Shown here: positions 36,733 through 48,404 of the stretch, piece after piece
Layout: each line of letters starts with the position of its first letter
How positions within the stretch are numbered: the stretch's first letter is position 1
Assembly: GCA_019454045.1 (NCBI GenBank)
Contig: SKCR01029102.1
Span: 186,001-250,000, forward strand
From: Zanthoxylum bungeanum
Lineage: Eukaryota; Streptophyta; Magnoliopsida; Sapindales; Rutaceae
Reading direction: 5' to 3'
Length of the DNA stretch: 64,000 nt
Notes under the pieces: generated by a model
The model's input: the letters and a program-made list of their open reading frames with translations, nothing else
Databases searched by the model: none
What the model was told of the DNA's origin: nothing
Translations under genes and position numbers: made by a program

Positions 36733-38743
36733 TGTTGGTTTCTATTAAGGTCCAGGATCGATAATAAGCATGAAAACATTGCGAATACACATCGAAGAAG
36801 TTGCGGAATACTTACATCGATCGGTTGAGCGACGCGGAAGCAACAAAACTTCAAAATGCTCACTGGTTTTTGGCGAACTGCAGTGCAGATTTTTGCTCAC
36901 TGTTTTGACTTCGTTTTTGGTCCTTCGTCAAGCTCCAAGCTTCGTCGAACGGTTCCCGGCTCATGGGTGAGCTTCCCTATCACCTTTGCATGTCTCGTAA
37001 GTGTGCTAGCACTTGTGATTTTGCCACAAAATCACACTCCAAGCTTCCCTTACTGCTCACGGTTTTTCCTTGAAAAACTAGTAAGTTTGTAGCCCTTTTG
37101 GGCGTGAATCAAGAGAGAGATGAGAGGAAGAGAGAGATGAGAGGAAGAGAGTTGTGTATTTGGTTTGTCAAATTTGTGTAATATATACACACATTTGAAT
37201 TTCAAATGAATTTCATTTGAATTTGGCTTTTAAAGTCAAACCATTAAAAGCCCCAACCACCCACATCACTCAATCCATCAACTTGTCATGTCACATCACT
37301 CAAAGTGACAAGTGATTTGACGCTTGATTTGACGTGCCGCACTCGAATTCGAAATGCGAATGCGCTCGCAAATAATCTCGGGCTCAGGTTAGCTAATTCT
37401 AAATTAACGAATTTTCCGTCGCGTCGTAATTAAATGATTACGCCTAGCGAAGTCACTATTCACGTCGCTAACGAATTAATTCTAAATTAATTCGTTCGCC
37501 CGAATTAAAATCTAATTTTAATTCCGCGTCGAAATCTAATTTCGTTTAATATATCAAATATATTAATTAATCGATTAATTCCAAATTAATCGTTATCTCT
37601 CTTTAAATGATATTTTATCCCAATAAAATATCTCTGTAATTAATCCCAGATTAATTTTCTCTCTCTTCTAATTAATCTCAGATTAATATAGAGTGCGAGT
37701 TAGACGTCATCGGTGAATCTTTGGGAAGCGACCCATGAGATCCCCTGATATGTTGGCAGTCAAATCGGTCGTCGGACTATCCGAACACGTAAGTACCAAG
37801 TACTACGTTTGTAACGATTTACAAGACAAGGTTGGCCTCTAGCAAAGCGCCATGCCTACCCAATTCTCCGGAAACATCCTTACAGGAATAAATGATCTAT
37901 ATCAAGCGTAGTATACCGTAGTATTGCATATTTCTGTCCAGCATTGAATGATCACGTACTAGGCCTGGGGCTGGAAACTTGTCTGCCCCGTAAGAAGCAC
38001 ATGTCGGATCTCTGGCGACTAGTCTCTATAATCGGATAAACATGACCTTGTCATTTTATCCCGATAGCTGCAGCATTCAAGAGAACGAGTCCCGTATCCT
38101 ACGTGACCATCATCTCCATATGACTGGAGTGACACTTCCGTATTGACATCACACCCAACACACTACGATTCTCGATATACCCAGAATTGGCGTACACAGA
38201 ACCTGTTAAAGCCCTGGACGACCTCAACCAAAGTATATAGATTGTCGTATGCATTAGCGGGGCAAGTCTTAGGTTAAGACCAAATACACCTACCCTGATT
38301 TCGGACTTCCATAGACACATAGTCATACTACCAATGGAATTCTGAGGGGGTCTATCCAGAGCGAAGCTGTTTCCCGTACCATCGGTGAAACACAACCTCC
38401 TATTACACTTGCATGAGTATCCTATACCCAAACATATGAGAACTATGCCGTTGTGCTCTCACAAACGCGCACAAGTGTAATACTAGTCTTTTACGCATTT
38501 ATCGATGTCCAATCTCGACAATGCTCTGACCAGGGATATTTAATGATTCTGCCTTCGTGGACTGATACTGTCTCATATCATTCTCAATCCAGGCACTAAT
38601 CATAGGGACCTCTCATCTTTTATACATCTAGGTGATCTAATCACAAATGATAAGAGTGCAATCTCCTTTGTCACATAGTTAATTTGTACAACAACACGGT
38701 GATCTGCACAAATAGTGACGCTATGGGTCATAATTGTCCAACA
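36733..38743 (-). repeat. Element F 5' LTR
   Basis: A 2,011-bp LTR next to the decayed PBS. It is followed by acgtg (38,744-38,748), a one-base variant of the gcgtg duplication. Relative to 28,330-30,348 it carries a short duplication of 'gagagatgaga' (37,115-37,145) and lacks about 30 bp near 37,327. Confidence 0.92.
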
Positions 38744-38748
38744 ACGTG

Positions 38749-39275
38749 TCCAGCCTATTACCTCCTTACTCTATGTATTTCTCTTCTCACCTATTCCCCT
38801 CAATGTAAATGAGGTTTCTTTAGAAGTGTAGTGTAATGGGTAGAAGCAATACTTGTGCTAGCGAGAGAGAGGAATGGAGAGATTTGATCTAGGATCAATA
38901 TGTTTAAGTATCCATCCGCATATCATTATTATATTTACTTACGCGCCTTATTATGTGTTTAGAATGCATGTTAAGAGTGTATGATGATGAGACCTTAACA
39001 AAGATAATAAATTGGTTGCCAATTTGTACGCGAACAACCCTCACACAATATTAAGCATTTTTACTTCCATTGAGTGATTCTTACTCAAGATCCAAGATTG
39101 GCATTGGTTTGTTGGCCAAAGTCAAGACCTTTGTCCGTCGCGGATGCGTTCGAATCACGAGAGCTTTGTTCTATATTGGTGTCTTGTCCAAGTTGTGATT
39201 TGTTGGCCAAAGTCAAGATCACTTCTTATCCATCGACATTGATTACGAAGCTTTCCATGGTCAATGGGTTCCGCT
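38749..39275 (+). other. E0 leader/gag start, right copy
   Basis: The continuation of E0 after element F. It includes two copies of an 18-bp motif (ttgttggccaaagtcaag, near 39,109 and 39,201). It ends in the gag N-terminal region at the ccgct duplication (39,271-39,275) of element G. Confidence 0.75.
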
Positions 39276-41375
39276 TGTTGGAGTTCTACGGTCCCGAGGA
39301 TCGAATATAAAGCATAAAACAAACATACGAATACATCATGGAGTTGTGAAATACTCACAAAGATCGATTGAGTCGATGCGGTGATGAACAAACATTTTCC
39401 TCCCTTCTTTGGAAGTCACAGCAGTGGGCTTTTTATGTCCTCCATGATTCAGCTTTGGTCCTCCATGCAAGCTCCAAGCTTGTGATGAAACGATTCCATG
39501 CACAAGGGTGGGTTTCCCTGTCATCTACGGACGACTCCGAGTGTGTGCTAGCATCTTGATTTTGCAACAAAATCAACAATTACTTCTCTTTGTTTCACGG
39601 CAGTGAGCTGTGAAAAACAGCCCATGGCCGAATGAGTGATAAAGAGAGAAGAAGAGAAATTGTGAGAGAGAGAGATAATAACTTGGTTGGTGAGAAAAAT
39701 GTATCATATACACCTTTTATTTTCCAAAAAAAAAAACATTTACCATTTTCGTTTTCCAAAAATCAAATGGCATAAAATTTTGCCAACCACTCTATCAATA
39801 TTCACATCATTCAATCAAGTTGTCAAGTCACATCACTCAAAGTGACAAGTTGTCAAGTCACATCACTCAAAGTGACAAGTGATTTGACGCTTGAAGTGAC
39901 TAGCGATTTGACGCTTGATGTGAGTAATGATTTGATGCTTGATGTGACTTGTGTGCCGCACTCGAATTTGAAATGCGAATGCGCTCGCAAACACTCCCGG
40001 GCTCGGGTTCGTTAATTTCAAATTAACGAATTTTCCGTTGCGACGTAATTAAATCTAATTTAATTAAATAATCATGCCTAGCATAATTACTATTCACGTC
40101 GCTAACGAATTAATTCTAAATTAATTCGTTTGCCCGAATTAAAATCTAATTTTAATCCCGTGTCGAAATCCAATTTCGTATAATATATCGAATATATTAT
40201 TTTATCGATTAATTCCAAATTAATCGCTTTCTCTCTTTAAATGATATTTTATCCTAGATAAAATATCTCCGTAATTAATCCCAGATTAATTTTCTCTCTC
40301 ATCAAATTAATCCTAGATTAATTAAAGTGCGAGTCATACGTCATCGGTGAATCTTCGGGAAGCGACCCATGAGATCCCCGGATATGTTGGCAGAAAATCC
40401 GGTCGTCGGACTATCCGAACACGTAAGTACCTAGTACTACGTTTTACCGATTTACAAGACAAGGTTGGCTTCTAGTAAAGCGCCATGCCTACCTAATTCT
40501 CCAGAAATATCCTTACAGAAATATAGTGATCTGTATCAGGCGTAGTAAACGTAGTATCGTGTATGTCGATCCAGTATCGGATGATCACATGCAAGGCCTG
40601 AGGCTGGTTCAGTGTCTGCCCCGTAGGGAGCATATGTCGGATCACAAGCAACTAGTCTCTTTATTATCGGATAATCATGACCAAGTCATATTATCCCGAT
40701 GGTTGCAACCCTTTAGAGAACCAGTTCTGTATCCCTGCGCGATCATCATCTCCACTATGACTGGAGTGATACTTCCATCTTGACATCACACCCAACACAC
40801 TACGATTCTTAATATACCCAGCAGAGGCATACACAGAACCTGTTAAAGCCCTGGACGACCAAAACCAAAGCATATTGATTGTCACAAGTATTAGCGGTGC
40901 AAGTCTCAGGTTAAGACCAAATACACCTACCCTGATTTTGGACTTCCATAGACATATAGTCATACTACCAATGGAATTCCGAGGGGTCTGTCCAGAGCGA
41001 AGCTATTTCCCATACCATCGGTATAACACAACCTCCTATTAAACTTGCATGAGTGTCCTATACCCAAATATATGAGAACTATGTCGTTATGCCCTCACAA
41101 CGCGCACAAGTGTAATACTAGTCTTTTATGCATTTATCGATGTCCAATCTCGGTAATCTGACTATGGATATTTAATGATTTATCCTTCGTGGACTGATAC
41201 TGTCTCATATCATTCTCAATCCAGGAACAAATCATAAGGACCTCCTATCATTTATATATCTTGGTGATCTAATCACAAATGATAAGAGAACAATCTCCTT
41301 TGTCACATAGTTAATTTGTACAACAACACCATGATATGTACAAATAGTGACGCTATGGGTCATAACTGTCCAACA
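39276..41375 (-). repeat. Element G 3' LTR (left)
   Basis: TGTTGGAGTTC...CCAACA, 2,100 bp, followed by the purine tract (minus strand) at 41,376-41,390. It holds two copies of a 30-bp tandem repeat (39,817-39,876), against three in the right LTR. Confidence 0.93.
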
Positions 41376-44215
41376 ATCTCCCACTTGGCCTATAGCCAGT
41401 CACTCGAGTGTCTGACACCCGAACTATGTACGGTTGGCTCAAACTGTTGAGGAAAGGCTTTCGTCAGCTGATTTTCTTGATTATCATCTGATACGATTTA
41501 TTCGATCATCACATCGCCACGATGTATGATCCGAATGAATCAGATGTATAGATGAAGTATATATTTGGATCGTTGATGAGACCATTAATTTTTTAGCCTG
41601 TGCTGTAGCCTAGCTCAGCTGCTAACAGAACTATATCTAATCTAATTAGATTTATTATCGAACCAAATGGATTCTATTGCTACCTCAGCTGCAGCAATAA
41701 CCCGCATTTGTTGTTTATTCGGTAACAGTATCTTGCTTGGAAGATTTCCAGCTCACTGTTCCGTTATTCAAACTGTATAGTACCGTTGTTACGACTTAAA
41801 GTCATTTTTATCGGTTAGGAAACTTGCAGCAGTGATCCCAGTCACTTCAAGTTCTCCTTCTCCATAGTTTAAGACAACATCCTTAGTTCTCTAAGATACT
41901 AACAGATGTTCTTAACATCAATCCAGTGACTATCACATGGATTGGCCTGTTTGTGACTCCATATGCTCAAAGCGTATGAGACACCAGGTCACATACATTT
42001 TTCAATGTACGAGTTCTCGGAGCGTTTTAACAACTTTAAATCTATCCCAGTAGATCTTTATTCCTAGAATAAAGGTTGTTTCTCCCAAGAATTCTACGGA
42101 GAATTTTTTCCGAAAGCCAAGCTTTAACCGATTGTAATATAGGAATATCATTTCCAAGAAATGACATATCATCATTATTTAGGACAGTCACTTTCAGTGC
42201 GCTCCCACCAACCTCCTTATATACACAAGAATCATTTTGTTTTGAATTAAATCATAAACCATTATGATTACATCAAAACGATAATTCCAAGAACCTAATG
42301 CTTGCTTCAATCCAAACATGGATCGATTAACCTGCAAACCTTATTTGCTAGTTTTGATACGACAAAACCGTCAAGATGTTGTAAACATCCTCCAAAAGGT
42401 TTCATTTTCAGGAAAGTGACTTTCCGTTAAGCTGACATATTTCATAAATAAAACATGCAGCATCATCAATCATTATCCAAATGGATTTACCATGGCAACA
42501 GGTAAAGGGTTTTGTCGTAATTGACACAATGTTGATAACGATACCTTTTCGCTACAAGCCCAGCTTTGTATGTTGGTATGCTGCCATCCACGTATGTCTT
42601 CCTTGAAGACTTATATAGTACCAATAGGCACAATGCCTTTCGGTACAACAACTAGTATCCAAACTTGGTTGATATACATGGAATCCATTTCGGATTATAT
42701 GGCACTTTGCCATACTAGGGAGTTGATACCTTGTATCACTTCCTCATACGTAGCCAGTTGGTATACCTCAATAAGATTAACATCTATATGAGGTGAGATC
42801 AGAAACCCATACCCCAGGTTGTTTTCTGACTCTCTCCGACTTACGCGTTTCTTGTGTATTCGAAGATTACTGGTATAGTTTCATCCTTGATGAACTATTT
42901 ATGTTCCATTAGGATTTGGTGCCTTGAACAGTATTACTTCGATTTTCATCGAGTTTTACTATCCTCCCACTTACCACTGCATATCGGTATTCCTCTTAGG
43001 AAAACCGCATAGCGAGCAACAATTACATTGTTCTCTTGTGAGATGTATAAGTACTATACTTATGTATCCCTAGGATAACCTACAATTGGCACTTATCCAA
43101 TATGGGTTTTAGTTTGGTATCATCCAAACATATGCCCAGCATACCCAAATTTTCAGGAATGTGAAACCCGATTTCTTTCCTGTTCATATCTAATATGAAA
43201 TCTGTCAAGCAGATTATTATGGAACCTTATTCAAAATAAGTTCTGCACTATTTATGCTTATCCGTTGAAGGAAATGGTAGCTCAGAGCGACTCATGATTA
43301 ACCTTATCATGTCCAACAAAATTCTATTTATCCTGTTCGGACACATCGTAAAATTGACGTGTTCCGGGAGGAGTCCTCATTTGAAAGAATAATATACTCT
43401 TTCAAGTATACGAGAAACTTATTGCTTAAGTATTTTCCATTATGGTCTTACCGTGACGGTTTAATACTTTAGCCGATCTGTTTGTCTATTTCGTGTCAAA
43501 ACTTTAAAAGTTTCAGATTCGTGTTTCAAAAGTAACACTTAACCATAACGCGATGCCACATCCGTAAAGGTCACGAAATATTCATATCCACCTCTAGCCT
43601 AGCTAGACATGGGCCTACTTGCTTCACTATGAAATAGGGCTAACAGATCGGTGGCATTTGCACTTTTACCAAGTAAAGAGTGTTATGAGCACTTTGCCCA
43701 ATAAACTAGATTCGTAGACTTTATTTGATTGGAATCAAATCAGTCCGAGTACCCACTCTTCGAAAGTGTGGATATATGAGTCTTGTTTAATTGTGTCCCA
43801 GACAACAATGCTACAATTAAGTCTATTCTGATCAAATCAGTTTGAGCAATTTGTTTGTCATGTTATATGTTTGAGATTTATTCATATTCAAAATATAAAC
43901 ACTATTATTCACATCTAATGTGTTTATCTCAATATCTTCTTTATAAAATAAAACACTTTAGTGTTCTAGAATATAAAGGTACACTCGCAACAAGTTATAC
44001 TCGATATAGAGATAATGTTTCTAGTCAAACTAGTTACATTATAACAGGTCCTAATTTAAGTACACACCCGAAGGGTAGTTCCTAAAATTAGGTATCTACG
44101 GTTAAAACAGCGACTTTCGTCCCGTTTCTAATTCGTAGATTAATCTCAACTGAAGTCAGTATCCTGCTCATAGCAGATTCTGAACATCAGCACATATTTA
44201 TGTACATCACTAAGT
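41376..44215 (-). pseudogene. Element G copia pol remnant
   Basis: Minus-strand order: protease-side block (about 44,085-44,200), pre-integrase and integrase (about 43,000-44,080), RT (about 41,960-42,800), RNase H (about 41,580-41,960). RT begins near 42,700 with MYINQVWILVVVPKGIVPIG; its active-site equivalent reads NNDDMSFLGNDIPILQSVKA near 42,120-42,190. RNase H reads LNNGTVSWKSSKQDTV near 41,720-41,770. The likeness to copia is strong locally, but stops and indels occur every few dozen codons. Confidence 0.8.
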
Positions 44216-45520
44216 ATTTAAAATCTAATTTTAATACTAGCAGTGAACATATTTATGACAAACATACTTGAAGCCGGAGCCTTGCCCTCTTCAGTTCCTT
44301 CATGTCTGCCTTGTCAAATGGCAGTCACGCTTTCGCGATCCCGTTTTCCACAATTAGGCAGACATTTTGGGATATGTCCTTTATCTTCCTAGAAGATTAT
44401 AATGATTTTGCCTTTGCCCTTTTCATATCCCAGAAGCCTTTGGCCAAGCCTCGGGTTTCTAGAATATCGAATTAAGGTGCGCCTTGCGTTACTCGCCTTA
44501 TTGTAAACTTTTACTTTGTCTTCTTGAGAATAGTTATTAGCTCTCCAAGAGTTATTTGTTTGTAACATGTACTTCTAAAATCTAAGAATAGATTTATGAA
44601 GATCCTTCAATTTCAATATCATACTTTAAGGATGTAACCCTTAGTTCTGATAAAGAAATTAAGGAGTCTATGTGACAAGCATAATAGATTAAGCACTAAA
44701 GTTATCATCACATGAATTTTCCAAAGATCATGCTCTACTATTTGCTTAACTCTGGGCTTAAGCTTAATATGTTATTTTATCAAATAAAGTAACTTACTAT
44801 TTTTCAGGACCATCCTGAAATTTTATTCCCAATTTGAAAATTAAACCATTTAAATACATTTTCCCTAGGATTATGTTTTAAATGTCAATCTTTCATTTAT
44901 ATCTTGATTCTAATAGTCCAACTATTTAATCAACGATTTTGGTACTATTTATTATAATGATTATTATAATCCAATTATATAATCAATTAATTTTAAATTA
45001 ATCAAATATATTGATTACTATAATCCAATTATATAATCAACTATAATTGAAATAGTTTGAATACAGTCCAACTGTTTATTAAAACAACAATTTAAATATT
45101 AGTCCAACTAACATTTAATTTAATTGACGAATGATATTTGATTTGAGCGCGTATAGCAAGTAATTAAACGAATATTGAAAATTTAATTCTTGTCTCCCAC
45201 TATTTTTCGGCGAGCCTCTAACCCTCTGTCGAGTACTCGGGAAATCGTGTTTCCTAGTGGGCTAGGATCCCGTTAAAATTACACAATCTTGACATTGGCC
45301 AACAAATTGTATGATAATTAACTAGGTAGATCTCTAAGATCAATTAGATCCCATCCAATTCCTAGATCCGGTAGGGGGACTCCAAGTCCGAAACATATAT
45401 CTTATATATGCCAATATATCCAATATATTACCTAACCTTTTTCCTCTGAATCAACTAAGCCTTGGCTTTGGCACAACAAACTTAGTGATCCCAGTCAAGC
45501 GTGACCCATTGACCATGGAA
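44216..45520 (-). pseudogene. Element G copia gag remnant
   Basis: Colinear with the gag pieces of F and E0. The zinc-knuckle-proximal part lies at about 44,270-44,540. The start region with MVNGSRLTGITKF is near 45,480-45,520 on the minus strand. An 18-bp motif also found twice upstream recurs here in diverged form (near 45,290). Confidence 0.58.
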
Positions 45521-47245
45521 AGCTTCGTAATCAATGTCGATGGACAAGAAGTGATCTTGACTTTAGCCAACAAATCACGACTTGGACAAGACACCGATAT
45601 GGAACAAAGCTCTCGTGATTCAAACACATCCTCGATGGACAAAGGTCTTGACTTTGGCCAACAAACCAATGCCAGTCTTGGATCTTGAGTAAGAATCACT
45701 CAATGTAAGGAAAAACGCTTAATATTATGTGAGGGTTTTTCGCGTGCAAATTGGCAACCAATTTATTATCTTTGTTAAGGTCTCATCATCATACACCCTT
45801 AAACATGCATTCTAAACACATAATAAGGCGCATATAAATAAATAATAATGATATGCGGATGGATACTTTACACATTGATCCTAGATCAATTCTCTCCATT
45901 TCTCTCTCCCGCTAGCACAAATATTACTTCTACCCGTTACACTACACTTCTAAAGAAACCTCATTTACATTGAGGGGAATAGGTGAGAAGAGAAATACAA
46001 TGAGAAAGGAGGTAATAGGCTGGACACGCAGGTCCAATTTAATAAATTCCAAATTTATTACAACAATTTCTAAAATTGACCCACCCATCTAATATCCATC
46101 CGATATACATTATTCATGCATCGAAACCATGTATTCACACAAGCATGTTATCAATCAATCTAATCAAATTAATTAATCTGATAATTGATGACCATCCAAT
46201 GTTCAAACAACGATTTGATTTTGCGCGAGTCAAACTCGTTTTGCGAATAAGTACTCAAAGTACGAATTCTTGAATTAAATTAAACTACATAATTAAATCC
46301 AATTCAATTTGTATTTAATACTAATTCGCTATTTAATTCCAAATTAAATATTACACTTTATTAAGGAACCTTTACGATTTAAATTCCAAATTTAATCGTT
46401 ACGGGTCTCAAAGCCCGATTAACGTCCAACGTTAATTTAATTAAAGTCCAATGGGCTTTTAATTAATTTCTTTAAGGCATGGACTTTTGGTCAACTCGGG
46501 TCAAACCCAATAACCAAAGCCCATCAAGGAGTAACCCCATAAGCCTAGAAATCAATTAGGCCCATTAGGCCCAATTAAATTTATTAAGGTCTATTAGTTG
46601 CATTTGGACTTTATGGAAACGGTTTTGGGCCCAATTGGATCCAACCAATTTAGCCTAAACCTAAATTGGTACAAGCAAGCCCAATAAGCCCAATAATAAC
46701 ATTTCAAGCCCAATTTCCAAAATTAGCCCAATATAATTAAATTACAAAAATCCAATTTCACAATTTAATTACATAAAGTGTATAGCATAATTAATTACCC
46801 AAATCAATATTCCAAAACACCAAATTAGCCTAATTAATCATGCTTATCAACATTAAATCATGTCCAACACAATCTAACAAAAATCAAACCCATATACATG
46901 CTATATAAGTCTCGGCCAAAGAGGGATTTTATTTCCAATTTTAAATCCAATCCAATTGAATATAATCCAACATTAAATCAACATTCCCAATTGTTTTCAA
47001 GTCATCCAATGAATCAAAAAAACAAATTCCAAGACAATTAGGGTTCATGAAGGATTCAGCCAAGCCTTCCAATTTGGGCAAATTTGTTCCAAACAACATT
47101 TCATCAAATTGATCCAATCAATCCTCAATTAAAACACATTTAAACATACTCAATCATCCAATTTCATAAAATCATGCTCAAACATATTTTACCCAAATTT
47201 AAACCCTAAATCAAATTTCATACTTTTACTCCGCTCTGATACCAT
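45521..47245 (-). other. Element G leader and PBS
   Basis: No gene seen. TGGGCY-rich stretch at about 46,450-46,740. The PBS TGGTATCAGAGC is intact on the minus strand at 47,233-47,244, one base from the 5' LTR. Confidence 0.8.
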
Positions 47246-48084
47246 TGTTGGAGTTCTACGGTCCCGAGGATCGAATATAAAGCATAAAACAAACATGCGA
47301 ATACATCACGGAGTTTCAGAATACTCACAATGATCGGTTGAGTCGATGCGGTGATGAACAAAAATTTTATGCCCTCCTTTGGAAGTCACGGCAATGGGCT
47401 TTTTGTGTCCTCCATGATTCGGCTTTGGTCCTCCATGCAAGCTCCAAGCTTGTGATGAAACGATTCCATGCACACGGGTGGGTTTCCCTATCACCTACGG
47501 ACGACTCCGAGTGTATGCTAGCACCTTGATTTTGCAACAAAATCAATCAATTGCTTCTCTTTGTTTCACGGCAGTGAGCTGTGAAAAACAGCTCATGGCC
47601 GAATGAGTTATAAAGAGAGAAGGAGAGAAATTCTGTGAGAGAGATAATAACTTGGTTGGTGAGAAAAATGTATCATATACACCTTTTATTTTCCAAAAAA
47701 AAACATTTACCATTTTCTTTTTCCAAAAGTCAAATGGCATAAAGTTTTGCCAACCACTCTATCACTATTCACATCATTCAATCAAGTTGTCAAGTCACAT
47801 CACTCAAAGTGACAAGTTGTCAAGTCACATCACTCAAAGTGACAAGTTGTCAAGTCACATCAGTCAAAGTGACAAGTGATTTGACGCTCGAAGTGACTAG
47901 CGATTTGACGCTTGATGTGAGTAATGATTTGATGCTTGATGTGACTTGCGTGCCGCACTCGAATTCGAAATGCGAATGCGCTCGCAAACACTCTCGGGCT
48001 CGGGTTCGTTAATTCCAAATTAACGAATTTTCCGTTGCGACATAATTAAATCTAATTTAATTAAATAATCATGCCTAGCATAAT
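47246..48084 (-). repeat. Element G 5' LTR, first piece
   Basis: It runs from TGTTGGAGTTC to the hAT target site agcataat (48,077-48,084). It contains three tandem copies of a 30-bp unit (47,784-47,873). Confidence 0.92.
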
Positions 48085-48196
48085 TAGACCCGGCCGGCGG
48101 TTCGGTTCTGGTTCGGAACCGAACCGAACCGGCCGGTTACCGGAACCGAAAACCGAACCGGAACCAAACCGTTCGGTTCCGGTTCGGTTCGGTTCC
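48085..48196. repeat. hAT left subterminal GAACCG/CGGTTC cluster
   Basis: About 110 bp of short direct and inverted copies of ggttcggt/accgaacc follow the left terminal repeat. In hAT elements such subterminal repeats are where transposase binds; that role is inferred here. Confidence 0.75.
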
Positions 48197-48404
48197 TTTT
48201 TTTTTTTAATTAATTAAAATAAAAAAATGAGATTAAATTTATAAAAAAAAAATTTATTACATTGAAGAGCTTGAGCTTAAATTTTTAAAAATTTAAGTTG
48301 CCTACGTATCCTCCAACGGTGAGAGGAATCAAAGCTCACGTAGTTCCATTACAAGTTTTAGTCTTTTAGACATATCCCCTTTGTAAATTATAATTTTACA
48401 ATTA

